The notes under the pieces are model-generated. The model saw only the letters and a program-made list of their open reading frames with translations. It was not told the origin of the DNA and did not search any database. Position numbers and translations under genes: made by a program. A DNA stretch of 64,000 nt, from positions 868,001 to 932,000 of the forward strand of contig CAVQZD010000005.1 in assembly GCA_963718375.1 (NCBI GenBank). The letters are read 5' to 3'. Origin of the DNA: RBG-16-64-13 sp963718375 (GTDB lineage: Bacteria > Actinomycetota > Thermoleophilia > RBG-16-64-13). This document shows positions 1-10,278 of the stretch, one piece after another; the first letter of the stretch is position 1; every line of letters begins with the position of its first letter.

Positions 1-129
1 CAACCCTACCTGAATGTGAAAGTGACCCGCTGGATCACCTGGCCCGACGGGACGGTCAAGGAGGATGTGTTCCTGAGCAAGTACCCGGAGCGTCCCAAGA
101 TCGTGCACGTGGGGCCGGGCACGACCTAG
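1..129 (+). CDS. C-terminal tail of a VanW-like surface protein (partial)
   Basis: Frame 1 is open from the window edge to a TAG stop at 127-129 and gives the last 42 residues of a protein, ending in DVFLSKYPERPKIVHVGPG. Tails of the type 'TYPDGTVKE..F.SKY.P.P.VV.VG' are familiar from actinobacterial VanW/G5-type cell-wall proteins, so I call it that by resemblance. The rest of the gene lies to the left of the window. It ends one base before the stop of nuoN, so the two genes converge. Confidence 0.55.
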   Translation, partial: QPYLNVKVTRWITWPDGTVKEDVFLSKYPERPKIVHVGPGTT

Positions 130-130
130 C

Positions 131-1592
131 CTAGCCGATGCCCTCCGCCACCTTCTCGATCAGACGCATGAGCGGGACGGGATACACACCCAGTACGACT
201 GTGATGAGCGACAGCATGGTGGCGACTGCGGTGGCCAGCCGATCACGGTGGGTCTGCTCCCCCGATCCGGCAGCGGCTTGCGCGGGTGAGGCCGGCTCGG
301 CCGGACCCCGGAACATCACGATGACTACCCGCAGGTAGTAGTAGACACTCATCGCGCTAGTGAGCGCCAGAACGATCACCAGCCCCCACAGCGACGCCGC
401 GGCGCCCGCCCGGAAGATCAAGAACTTGCCGATGAAGCCCGCCGTCAACGGTACGCCCGCCAGTGAGAGCATGCTCACGGTCAGTGCCAGCGCCAGCACC
501 GGCCTCCGGTACCCCAGGCCTCGGTAGTCCGCCAGGTCCTCCGCCTCTCGATCCGCGCTGGACAAGATGGCGACGACGCCGAAGGCAGCGACCAGTGCCA
601 GCACATACACAGACAGATAGAACCCCAGGGCCACCGTGCCCTCGTACGCGCCCGCGATGAGCGCGACAGTCAGGTAACCCAGTTGGGCGATAGATGAATA
701 GGCCAGGAGTCTCTTGACGTTCCGCTGCAGCAAGGCAAGTAGATTGCCTGCGATCATGGAGGCGTAGGCGACAACGGTGAGTACCACCGACAGCACTCCC
801 TCGGCGGTGTCGAGCGGCCCCAGGAAACGCACCAGCACAACAAAGACCGCAGCCTTGGAGACACCGGCCAGGAACCCGGTCGCCGGCGCGGGTGCGCCCT
901 GGTATACGTCGGGGGTCCAGAGATGGAAGGGCACCAGCGCGAGCTTGAACCCTACTCCAACGAAGATGAGCACCAGCCCCACCGCATACGCAGTGGCTTC
1001 CCACCCCCCCAACCCGCTCGAGCCGGCGGCCAGAGCCTGCAGGGTCATTTCGCCCGATACCGCATAGATCAGAGCCATCCCGAAGAGCAGAGAGGCCGAG
1101 GTGACCCCCGCTAGGACCAGATACTTGATCCCTGCCTCCAGGGCGAGCGACCGTGTCCTCGGGTAGGCGATCAGGCCGTACAGTGAGACGCTGAGCACCT
1201 CCAACCCCAGGAAGAACGAGGCGAAGTGCGAGCTGGCCAGCACGACCACGGCCCCGAGGGTCGCCAGGATGAGGAGCGTGTAGAAGTCCGCCTGCCGGCG
1301 CTCGGTCCGCTGCAAGTACCCGAATGATATGGCGACTGACGGCCAGCGCCACAAACAGCACCAGTCCCGCGAAATAGAGGGAGAAGTCGTCCAAACGAAG
1401 CAGCGTGGTGGCCCGGCGGTCTTCGGAGCCCACGCCTACCAGCACGCAGATCAAGGCAGCCAACAGGCCGGCCGCGGACAGCCCGGCTGACACCCAGTGC
1501 CTGTGGGTGATGGTCGAGACGATCATGACCGCCACGGCGGTCGCAGTCAGGGCCAGCAGAGGACTCAAGGTAAGAAGATGGATGTCGGTCAC
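131..1592 (-). CDS. nuoN: NADH-quinone oxidoreductase subunit N (frameshifted)
   Basis: Antiporter-like membrane subunit of complex I, homologous to NuoL and NuoM, thought to carry one proton path. The GTG start at 1592 overlaps the expected nuoM stop as GTGA. The N-terminus (TDIHLLTLSPLLALTA...) runs in one frame to about 1333. The rest (ISFGYLQRTERRQADFY, then the conserved FKLALVPFHLWTPDVYQGAP block) is in the next frame to the stop at 131. One surplus base near 1331-1332 explains the break. Removing it gives 486 residues, normal for NuoN. It is the last gene of the cyd-nuo run. A true mutation is possible, but an assembly indel is more likely. Confidence 0.9.
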
Positions 1593-3158
1593 GGTGCCAC
1601 CTCGGTGGTCGGCACCGCGCGGGCGCCGCGGTAGGCCGCTCATCTCGAGCAGATAGTCGGTGGTCGGCTGCGTCGTGCGCACCAGGGTCTGGGGATAGAG
1701 CCCGATCCATAGGATCACCACGACACACGCCACGAACATCACGACCTCGCGCACTGACAAGGCCCAGTGGGCGCCGGACGCTTCGCCCTCAACCGGCTTG
1801 GGCCCGCGGCCATGGAAGACCCGCTGTATCAGCCACAGGGAGTACACGGTCGCCGCGACCAGCCCGAGAGCGGCGATGATGGCAGCCGGTCGGTTCACCT
1901 GGAACGTACCCAGGAGTATCAGGAATTCAGCGACGAAGTTCCCCAGTCCCGGGAGTCCCAAGGCTGCCATCGCCAAGAACATCCCAAAGCCCCCCAGGCG
2001 CGGCATGCTGGCCCAGAGTCCCCCCATGCCACCCAGGTCGCGCGTGCCGAGGCGCTCCTCGAGTGAACCGGCCACGATGAAGAGACCGCCAGTGCTGAAG
2101 GCATGACACACGATCTGGAGCACAACGCCCTGCAGGGCGAGCTCGTTCCAGGCGAATACGCCCAGAAGCACGAAGCCCATGTGGCTGATGCTGGTATAGG
2201 CCACCATCCGCTTGAGGTCCGTCTGCGCAAAGGCGAGCACAGCACCGTAGAGGATCCCCACGACACCCAGAGCCATGGCCACCCCGGCGAAGTCCGAGGA
2301 GGCCTGCGGAAAGAGCGGGTAGAGGAAGCGCAGCATCCCGTAGGCGCCGACCTTGATGAGCAGACCGGCGAGCATCACGCTACCCGCAGTGGAGGCCTGA
2401 GAGTGAGCGTCGGGTAGCCAGCCGTGGAGCGGCACGGCAGGGAGCTTGATAGCGAAAGCCGCGAAGAAGCCAAGCATGAGCAACATGCCGGTGGAGTCGG
2501 AGAGCGAGGTGCCTATCAGCTCAAGATAGTCGAAGGTGTACACGCCTGTCTGCCGGCCGTGAATAATGTAGAGAGCGACGATAGAGACCAGCATCAGCAG
2601 TCCGCCCACCTGCGTGTAGATGAAGAACTTCATGGCGGCGCGCCGCCGCTGCTCGTGACCCCAGATGGCGATCAAGAAGTAGAACGGCACCAGCATCATC
2701 TCGAAGCAGAAGTAGAACAAGAAGAGGTCCGCGGCTAGGAAGACCCCCACGAGAGCGGAAGCCGCCCACAAGATGTGAAGATGGAACAGCCCGACCCTGC
2801 CGGACTCCTTCTTCCACGAAGCAAGCAGAGCCAGCGACACCAGCGCGAAGGTCAGCGCCACCATGATCAGCGCGAGCCCATCGGCGGCCAAGTGAAAGCG
2901 GATGCCCGCTTGCGGGATCCAGGACACATCGAACTCGGAGAAGTAGGAGCCCAGGCCGGAGCCACCCGCTACGCCCCCGCCGCTGGCCGCCTCTGCGCCC
3001 CCTCCGAAGTACCTGCCCCACAGCCCCAGAGCCAGGCCCAGGCCCGCCAGCGACGTGGCCAGACCGGTCCATTGCGCGGCCTTTGCGCTCCGGCGTGCGA
3101 CCGCCCACGATAGCAGTCCGCCCACCAGCGGTAGGACTGTCAGCAGCAGGAGACTCAT
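1589..3158 (-). CDS. nuoM: NADH-quinone oxidoreductase subunit M (C-terminal frameshift)
   Basis: Antiporter-like complex I membrane subunit. The start MSLLLLTVLPLVGG at 3158 overlaps the nuoL stop as ATGA. Family landmarks are present: FFAAFAIKLPAVPLHGWLPDAH, the FAQTDLKRMVAYTSISHMGF helix and the GNFVAEFLIL loop. As written, the frame has no stop and runs into nuoN. A one-base correction at about 1622-1634, inside a GC-rich GCCGCGG stretch, yields an ending ARAVPTTEVAP and a TGA that overlaps the nuoN GTG. That is the same coupling used throughout this operon, and it gives 522 residues. I therefore reject a natural NuoM-NuoN fusion. Confidence 0.92.
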
Positions 3159-5047
3159 AGCAGCAGCCCCAAGGCCACGAACACGATCATGCCGACCGCC
3201 ACGCCGGCCAAGTAGTAGCGCAGCCGCCCCGACTGGGTGCGCGCGAGCAGAAGGTTGACCTGCCGCGCCGCCCACCCGACGCCTGAGAAGGCCTTGTCCA
3301 CCACATCGTCCTTGCCACGGCGGGCCAGCCATAAGAACGGCTTCACGAAGACCACGTCGTACGCCCGGTCGAACCCCCAGCCCGCCAGGGCCATGGTCTC
3401 GAGTCGCCTCAGGCCCGGGCGACCCCCAAGACGCGCCGCCCACGCCGCCCGCCGGGCGAAGAAGACATACGCCAGCGCCACGCCCAGTAGCGAGGCCGCG
3501 ATCGCGACCGCCACCGGGCCGGCGCCGCCGGCGAACCCTCCGGCCTCTGTCGCCGGCAGAGGCAGCACGGGCTCAAGGAAGTCGGTGAATGCCGAGACAC
3601 TCCAACCCTCGGGGAGTTGAACGAACCCCACCGCGATCGACCCCGCGGCCAAGAGCAGCATGGGAGCTATCGTCGCCCAGCCGAAGCCTCGCCTCACCCT
3701 GGTCTGCGTGTGGTGGCCGAAGAACACGACGAACACCAGGCGGAACGCGTACAGCGAGGTGAGTAGGGCTCCGATCACGCCGGCCAGCCACAGCCACACG
3801 CTGCCATGCTCGGAGGTCAAGGCATACCCCAGGATCAGGTCCTTGCTGTAGAAGCCCGCGGTGACCAGCGGTAGCGCCGACAGCGAGGCGGCCCCGATGA
3901 GAAAGAGCCAGAACACAGCAGGGATCTCGCGCCGCAGCCCTCCCATCTTGCGGATGTCGTGTTCACCGCCCAGAGCCTTGATCACAAGCCCGGCGGCCAA
4001 AAAGAGCAGGGCTTTGAAGAAGGCGTGAGTCAGGAAATGCAGGATGGCCGCGGACCAGGCGGCCACTCCCAGAGCCAAGAACATGTAACCCACCTGACTG
4101 ATGGTGGAGTAGGCGAGAACCCTCTTGATGTCGGTCTGTGCGAGCGCGCTCAGACCCGCGTACAGGAGGGTGATCGCGCCGATGATAGCCACCGTCAGCC
4201 GGACCGCCGGCGCCAGGTCGAAGAGCACGTGCGTCCGCGCTACCAGGTAGACCCCCGCAGTGACCATGGTCGCAGCGTGGATGAGAGCGCTGACCGGGGT
4301 CGGACCGGCCATTGCGTCGGGCAGCCAGGTCTGCAGGGGTAGTTGGGCCGATTTGCCCAGCGCGCCGCCCAATATCAGAAGAGCCGCCGCCGTGGCCACC
4401 GCCGCCCCCTGCGCCCACTCAGCCTGAGCCAGTCCCATGACCTCTTGGATGTTCAGCGAGCCCAACTCAGTGAATATCAGCAGTAGGCCGACCAAGAGAG
4501 CGGTGTCCCCCACCCGAGTGACTATGAAGGCCTTGCGTGCGGCCGCGCCGTTCGCCGGGTCTTGATACCAGAAGCCGATGAGCAGGTAGCTGGAGAGACC
4601 CACGCCTTCCCAACCCACGAGCAGGAAGAGCAGGTCATCGGCCAGCACCAGTATCAGCATCGAAGCGATGAACAGATCCATGTAGGCGAAGAAGCGGCGG
4701 TAGCCTTCGTCGCCTTCCATGAACTGTGAGGAGTAGACAAGTATCAGGAAGCCTACGAAGCTCACCACCAGCGTCATCACCAGCGAGAGCGGGTCGAGGT
4801 AGAGGGCGATACGGGGAGCGAAGTCGCCGATGTGCACCCAGGTCCAGAGCACCTGGTCGAACGAGCTCCCTTCCGGCGGCGACACGATGAAGGCGATGGC
4901 TACGCCCATCGCCAGCGCCGCCGCGGCCGCGACCGGCGCGACGCCGACGGCCGCCTGCGCCCGCCGGCCCATCCGGCCCCCGGCCAAGGTCAGCAAGGCG
5001 AAGCCGGCCAGTGGCAAGAACGGTATGAGCCAAAGAAGCCGCAGCAT
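3155..5047 (-). CDS. nuoL: NADH-quinone oxidoreductase subunit L
   Basis: Largest antiporter-like subunit of the complex I membrane arm, 630 residues, a normal length. It has many membrane helices and the hallmark segments FFAYMDLFIASMLILVLADD, LLVGWEGVGLSSYLLIGFW, ALLILGGALGKSAQLPLQTW, LPDAMAGPTPVSALIHAATM and LAQTDIKRVLAYSTISQVGY. The C-terminal part has the long amphipathic 'piston' helix region (FDRAYDVVFVKPFLWLARRG) and a final membrane helix. It starts at 5047, two bases after the nuoK stop, and overlaps nuoM by four bases. Its product should sit at the distal end of the arm and pump protons. Confidence 0.97.
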   Translation of the reverse strand: MLRLLWLIPFLPLAGFALLTLAGGRMGRRAQAAVGVAPVAAAAALAMGVAIAFIVSPPEGSSFDQVLWTWVHIGDFAPRIALYLDPLSLVMTLVVSFVGFLILVYSSQFMEGDEGYRRFFAYMDLFIASMLILVLADDLLFLLVGWEGVGLSSYLLIGFWYQDPANGAAARKAFIVTRVGDTALLVGLLLIFTELGSLNIQEVMGLAQAEWAQGAAVATAAALLILGGALGKSAQLPLQTWLPDAMAGPTPVSALIHAATMVTAGVYLVARTHVLFDLAPAVRLTVAIIGAITLLYAGLSALAQTDIKRVLAYSTISQVGYMFLALGVAAWSAAILHFLTHAFFKALLFLAAGLVIKALGGEHDIRKMGGLRREIPAVFWLFLIGAASLSALPLVTAGFYSKDLILGYALTSEHGSVWLWLAGVIGALLTSLYAFRLVFVVFFGHHTQTRVRRGFGWATIAPMLLLAAGSIAVGFVQLPEGWSVSAFTDFLEPVLPLPATEAGGFAGGAGPVAVAIAASLLGVALAYVFFARRAAWAARLGGRPGLRRLETMALAGWGFDRAYDVVFVKPFLWLARRGKDDVVDKAFSGVGWAARQVNLLLARTQSGRLRYYLAGVAVGMIVFVALGLLL

Positions 5048-5049
5048 CC

Positions 5050-5361
5050 TCAGTGCTCCTTCAGCTTAGATATCTCGTCGACGTCGATGGTGCCGAACCG
5101 CTGCCGGATCCGCAGAGCCAGCGCCAGGCCCACCGACACCTCAGCGGCCGCCATGGCCAGTATGAAGATGAACATCACCTGTCCGTCCGGCTGCCCCCAG
5201 CGCGCGCCAGCGGAAATGAAGGCCAACCCGGAGGCACTCAGCATCACCTCGATCGAAGCCAGGATGAAGATCAGATTGCGCCGCAGCAGCACTCCCAGGA
5301 GTCCGAGGGCGAAAAGAACGGCGGCCAGCACCAGTCCGTAGGTCGGAGACACGGCGCTCAC
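5050..5361 (-). CDS. nuoK: NADH-quinone oxidoreductase subunit K
   Basis: Small three-helix complex I subunit of 103 residues. It has the conserved membrane glutamates in ILASIEVMLSASGLAF and AMAAAEVSVGLALALRI, which are part of the proton path near the quinone-coupling elements. The GTG start at 5361 overlaps the nuoJ stop by four bases. The C-terminus ends ISKLKEH. Length and helix pattern match the family. Confidence 0.96.
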   Translation of the reverse strand: MSAVSPTYGLVLAAVLFALGLLGVLLRRNLIFILASIEVMLSASGLAFISAGARWGQPDGQVMFIFILAMAAAEVSVGLALALRIRQRFGTIDVDEISKLKEH

Positions 5362-5948
5362 GGCTGCACCCCGCCGTCTGCGGACGAGTCCTCGGGTCCG
5401 CCAAGCGCGCCGCGCGCCCCGTCGCCGGACGCGTCGTCCTCGTCGTCCCGGCCGCCGGTCAGTCTGTGCGCGGCCACCAGCCCGGCCAGCAACAGCACCG
5501 AAGCCAGTTCCACACCGAGTAGGTATGGCCCCAAGAGGGCGATGCCCACCGCTTTCACCGGGTCAGCCGCGCCGACCTGGCCTGAGGCCGTTTCCATGAG
5601 GACTCCGCCGGAGGCCAAGACATAGATGAGCTCGATCAGGAGGGCCGCCGACAGCACCGATGGCAGTATCCACGCGCGCGGGCGCAGCCATACGCGCTCC
5701 TGAGCCTCGTCGGCCCGCCCCGGGTGGATGAGCATCAGGGCGAACAGGAAGAGCACCATGATGGCGCCGGCATAGATGATCACCTGCAGCGCGGCGATGA
5801 AGGGAGCGCCCAGGGTGTAGAAGACAAGCGCCAGAGCAAGGAAGGCCACGACCAGGTAGAGGAGAGCGTGCGCGGCCTTCGCACGCGTGAGCATCATAAC
5901 GACTGCTACCACCGCGACGGTCGCCGCCACAAAGAAGGCTACGGTCAT
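5358..5948 (-). CDS. nuoJ: NADH-quinone oxidoreductase subunit J
   Basis: Five-helix complex I membrane subunit of 196 residues. The region FIAALQVIIYAGAIMVLFLF matches the mobile third helix that takes part in coupling. The ATG at 5948 overlaps the nuoI stop (ATGA); a start 15 bases upstream is open but lacks this coupling. The C-terminus carries a charged Asp/Glu-rich tail (DDEDDASGDGARG) with no clear counterpart in short NuoJ proteins, probably disordered. Confidence 0.95.
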   Translation of the reverse strand: MTVAFFVAATVAVVAVVMMLTRAKAAHALLYLVVAFLALALVFYTLGAPFIAALQVIIYAGAIMVLFLFALMLIHPGRADEAQERVWLRPRAWILPSVLSAALLIELIYVLASGGVLMETASGQVGAADPVKAVGIALLGPYLLGVELASVLLLAGLVAAHRLTGGRDDEDDASGDGARGALGGPEDSSADGGVQP

Positions 5949-6460
5949 GGCATCAGCCCCCACACGTCGGTGGGCGGGCCCTCGTTCAGAGCCTCCCCCT
6001 TGCCCTTGCCCCCCACGGCCACCCCGGCGACCTCATGGAAGTCGTAGTCATGGTACTTGCCGGGGCCGGAGATCAGCAGGTCTTCCTTCTCATAGACCAG
6101 GTTCGATCGTCGGTATTCGTTCATATCAAAATCTGGGGTCAATTGGATGGCCTTAGTCGGACACGCCTCCTCGCACAAGCCGCAGAAGATGCAGCGCGAG
6201 AAGTTGATACGGAACCAGGCGGGGTACCGCCGGCCCGCGCCGTCCTCGGTCTCCTCCAGAGCGATGCAGTCCACCGGGCATACCGCGGAGCAGAGATAGC
6301 AGGCCACGCAGCGCTCCCCCCCAGAGGGGTCGCGCGAGAGGATGATCCGACCTCGGTAGCGAGGGGGCAGATACGGCCTCTCCTCAGGGAAGAGGACGGT
6401 GTCCCGTCTTCTGAAGAGATGGCGAAGGACGATCCACATGGCTGCCAGCACGCTTGTCAT
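5945..6460 (-). CDS. nuoI: NADH-quinone oxidoreductase subunit I
   Basis: Ferredoxin-like complex I subunit of 171 residues holding clusters N6a and N6b. Two CxxCxxCxxxC sets are visible: CVACYLCSAVCPVDC and CIFCGLCEEACPTKA. The start at 6460 (MTSVLAAMWIV) is chosen because GAGGGGAG lies just upstream; the open frame extends 13 codons further. The gene follows nuoH by 10 bases and overlaps nuoJ by four. It passes electrons from NuoG towards N2 in NuoB. Confidence 0.96.
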   Translation of the reverse strand: MTSVLAAMWIVLRHLFRRRDTVLFPEERPYLPPRYRGRIILSRDPSGGERCVACYLCSAVCPVDCIALEETEDGAGRRYPAWFRINFSRCIFCGLCEEACPTKAIQLTPDFDMNEYRRSNLVYEKEDLLISGPGKYHDYDFHEVAGVAVGGKGKGEALNEGPPTDVWGLMP

Positions 6461-6470
6461 CGCGCTCCCC

Positions 6471-7439
6471 TCATGACCCCACGGTCCCGTCTGTGGCAAG
6501 CACGATGACGGCCGTGACGATCAGGTTGAGCAGCGCCAGTGGCAGCATGACCTTCCAGCCCAGCTTGGTGAGCTGGTCGTAGCGCAGCCGTGGCAGAGCG
6601 GCCCGGACCACGATGAAGACCACGATGAGCACGGAAGTCTTGAGCAAGAACCACAAGGCGCCCGGCAGGATGGGCCCCAGCCAACCACCCAGGAACAGCA
6701 CCGTGGCGAAGGCCGAGATCAGGGTGATGCCCAGATACTCGCCCACGTAGAAGAGGCCGAACTTCATGCCCGAATACTCCACGTGATACCCGGCCACGAG
6801 TTCGCTCTCCGCTTCGGGCAGGTCGAAAGGTATCCGCCTGGTCTCTGCCAACCCCGCCACGAAGAAGACCACAAACCCCACGAATTGCGGGACTATGTAC
6901 CAGAGACCCCGCTGGGCCTCGACTATCTTGCTGAGGTCGAAGGACTCCGCCATCATCACCACGCCCACCAGCGACAGGCCCATGAAGACTTCGTAGCCGA
7001 GCATCTGGGCTGCCGCCCGCAGTGAGCCGAGCAGGGAGTACTTGCTGTGTGAAGACCAGCCGGCCAGCGCTACGCTGTAGACACCGAGCGAGGACATGGC
7101 CAGGACGAACAGCAGCCCCACGTTCAGTTCGGCGACGACGAACCCGGCGGCCAAGGGGATGACCGCGAAGCTGGCGAGCACCGCGACCAGGATGATGGCC
7201 GGAGCTGCCACGAACACCGGCTTGTCCGCGTACGGCGGTATCCAATCCTCCTTGCCCAGTAGCTTCAAGAGGTCGGCCAGCACCTGCATCTCACCGAAGA
7301 TACCCACGCGATTGGGGCCATAGCGGTCCTGCATCTGCCCCAGCAGCCGTCGCTCTACCAGCACCAGCCCCCCCGCCATCAAGAGGGGCAGCAGCCACAT
7401 CACCACCACTTCCGCTATGTGCTCGGTAGTTTCAGACAC
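6471..7439 (-). CDS. nuoH: NADH-quinone oxidoreductase subunit H
   Basis: Membrane subunit forming the quinone chamber with NuoB and NuoD, 322 residues. Signature stretches include LLGQMQDRYGPNRVGIFG and the acidic loop AETRRIPFDLPEAESELVAGY, which lines the quinone cavity. It overlaps the nuoG end by eight bases and is followed 10 bases later by nuoI. The order G-H-I and the length are normal. Confidence 0.97.
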   Translation of the reverse strand: MSETTEHIAEVVVMWLLPLLMAGGLVLVERRLLGQMQDRYGPNRVGIFGEMQVLADLLKLLGKEDWIPPYADKPVFVAAPAIILVAVLASFAVIPLAAGFVVAELNVGLLFVLAMSSLGVYSVALAGWSSHSKYSLLGSLRAAAQMLGYEVFMGLSLVGVVMMAESFDLSKIVEAQRGLWYIVPQFVGFVVFFVAGLAETRRIPFDLPEAESELVAGYHVEYSGMKFGLFYVGEYLGITLISAFATVLFLGGWLGPILPGALWFLLKTSVLIVVFIVVRAALPRLRYDQLTKLGWKVMLPLALLNLIVTAVIVLATDGTVGS

Positions 7440-10270
7440 GCCCTAGCTCCTCCCCGGTCGAGGTCGGAGTCGCGGGGGCGGGCTGCGCCGGAGTCGCGGG
7501 CGCGGGCTGCGCCTGCGGCCGCTCGGCCGCCGCCAGCCGGGCGGCGAAGGGCGGGTGCAAGTACTGGAGCCCGGGCAGCCCCACCGGCAGCGCCGCCACG
7601 CCGGAAGGCAGACTCGGCACCAGCTTCAGCGGCAAGACAAGACTGCAGCCTTCGCCCTCGACAGACACCATGGACCCCGCACTGAGGCCCAAGGTGGATG
7701 CCTCCTCAGGACCCAGACCGACGTACGGCTCTGCCTCGCACGAGGCGATGCCCTCAGCACGGGCGCTGAGCTCTTCAGACCCGAAGATGCAGTGCACCGG
7801 CACCGCGAGATACCCCTCTTTCGGCGGGGTGAAGGCAGACGGGGGCTCGGAGTAGCGAGGCGCGGCTCCGGTCGCAGAGGGCTCGATCAACCGCGCGCCT
7901 CCGTCACCCCCAGGCAGAGGTCGGTCGGGTCCCCGCTGGAGCTGGCTGAGAGCCTGGACGGAGTTCCAGCCGGGACGCCAGTAGCGCGGTAGCAGGGAAG
8001 CCGGCGCCACTCCGGGCACACCCTCCATCGAGAAGGCCAGAGGCGAGTCAGTATCCTCCGGAGGGGCGGGCTCGAAGAGCGTCTCGTCGGCATGCATCGC
8101 TGTCCGCCCGCTGTAACGATGTGGCTGACGGGGCACCTTCATGCCCTTGACCCGATACGAAGCTGGAGGAGTCACAGTGAGCAGTGGCGCGAACACCGGG
8201 TGTTCGCGCACCATCTCAGTGACCAGGGCGTCCAGCCCCTCGAGTCGAGGCGGCGCGGCTTCGCCCGCCGCCTCAGCCGCCATGCCGCTCACCGTCGCTT
8301 CGATGTCCATCAGCCAACTCGCGCTACTCCGCACCTCTCCGGCCGCTGGGAACACCTGGTAGTAGCGCTGGACCCTGCCTTCATTATTGACCAAGCTTCC
8401 GGTGCTCTCGGCGAAGGTCCCCGCCGGCAGTACGACGTCGGCCGCGAGAGCCGTGTCGCCGACGGTGTGGTCCAACACCACCACTCGTCCGCACGACCTC
8501 AAGAAGCCATCGACCTCGGCGCGGGGCGCTCGCCGGTACAGATCGTTCTCCAGCACCAATGCCACTTCGACCGCGCCGCTGTTGGTCGCGGCGAAGGCTT
8601 CCTCCAGGCTCCCGGCCCCGAGCAGACTCGCGCCCAGGCTGTTGCACTCGGGCACCACGAAGCACAACTCGGCGGTCGCGCCGCGCGCGTGCAGGGCCCA
8701 GGCCACGGCGGCCGCGGCCCACAGCATGTCCTCGCTACCGCTGCTCGTGCCTGACACGATCACAGGGCGGCGCGCCTTTTTGAAGGCCGCCGCCATGTCG
8801 GCAGCATGCGCCTTTTGCTCCTTGCCCAGGCCGGACACGGGCGGCGCCTTCTTGTCGAGCAGATTCGCCACGGCGAAGCCCAGGCGCGCGAGATCGGGCG
8901 GAGCTGCACGGTAGGTCTGCACCGCCATGCGATCGAGCTTGGTCTCGCAGACGTTCAGCACGTGCAGCGCGCTCGGCTCCTCGTGCACGAATTCCCCCAC
9001 AGCGGCGTCGTTCCACTCGGGTATGTTCAGGGCTATCTGCTCCGCGGTGGGCCGCCGGCGGAGCCACTGCCTCAAGGAGTACGCGAGCATGGGCGCCGTG
9101 TTCGTCACGTCTTCACCCAATACCAGCATCGCGTCAGCCTGCTCCAGACTCCCGCGTCGAGCAACTCCGCGATGGCCCCTCGGTGAGGATCTCGCGTACC
9201 ACACCCAGCAGCCTGCGGTCCTGCTCCGACATCCCCATGTAGAACGAATCCGCGCCGACCAACCTCTGCAAAGCGAAGTTCGCCTCCAGAGAAGCGCGCG
9301 GCGACCCAATGCCGATCACCCGCTTCTGCTTCGTCCTCGCCCCCACTATCTCCCCGGCCACCAGCCGGATCGCTTGCTCGTACCCACCGACCTTGTGATC
9401 CCGGCCAGCGGAGTCCTTCGCCACCGCCGACCGCACGCGAGTGCCCGCACCCACGAACTCGTATCCGAAGCGGCCCCGGTCGCATATGAAGTACCCGTTG
9501 ACCTCGCCGTTGTAGCGGCTGTGGACCCGACGCAGAACGCCGTAGCGCTCACCCGGCGTGGTGTTGCAGCCCAGGCCGCAGTGCACACAGATCGAGGGCG
9601 CAGACTGCAGGTCCCATTTGCGGGTGAAGTGTCGCCGAAAGGTCTTGTCTGTGAACACCCCTGTCGGGCAGACCTCCACCAGGTTGCCACTGAACTCGCT
9701 CGCCAGCTTGCCGTCCTTGTGCCGACCGAAGTAGACCTCGTGGTGAGTGCCCATGGCCACCAGGTCGTCACCGCCGGCGTAATCCGAGTAGAAGCGCACG
9801 CAGCGGTAGCACTGGATGCAGCGGTTCATCTCATGGTGGATGAACGGCCCTAGGTCCTGGTTCTCGAAGGTGCGCTTGGGGAACCGGTAGCGCCGGCGAT
9901 AGTGACCCGTCATCACGGTCATGTCTTGCAGGTGACACTCCCCGCCCTCGTCGCACACCGGACAGTCGTGGGGATGGTTGGCCATGAGCCACTCGGTGAC
10001 GCTCGCTCGGAAGGCCCGCGCCTCCGGGTCTTGGATCGAGATCCGGGTCCCGTCAGTTGCCGGGGTCAGACAGGCCATGACGATCTCGCCCTCGGTGTCG
10101 TCCTCGCCCTTGAAGCGCTTGATGGCGCACTGCCGGCAGGCGCCTACCGACCCCATGGCCGGGTGCCAGCAGAAGAAGGGCAGATCGAAGCCCAGGCCCA
10201 GGCACACCGCCAGCAGGTTCTGTCCGTCGGGGACATCGAAAGACCGGCCGTCTATGTGGATGGTCGCCAT
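7432..10270 (-). CDS. nuoG: NADH-quinone oxidoreductase subunit G (two indels)
   Basis: Peripheral-arm subunit with several Fe-S clusters. From ATG 10270 it reads a [2Fe-2S] ferredoxin domain, the His/Cys cluster motif HPHDCPVCDEGGEC, CIQCYRCVRF and CVHCGLGC, then a molybdopterin-oxidoreductase-like fold without obvious cofactor function. The frame breaks near 9150-9180. Adding one base in each of two runs (C at 9176-9179 and C at 9151-9153, plus-strand view) restores a continuous ILTEGAIAELLDAGSLEQAD and gives 946 residues. Both breaks lie in homopolymers 25 bases apart, as expected for sequencing indels. The C-terminus is Ala/Pro-rich (QPAPATPAQPAPATP). Confidence 0.92.
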
Positions 10271-10278
10271 CTCAGCCG

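Noticed and set aside
357..3443. A single 1028-codon frame read as a NuoM-NuoN fusion
   Set aside because: The lower part is nuoN N-terminus followed by out-of-frame sequence; a one-base correction restores normal nuoM and nuoN with GTGA overlap.
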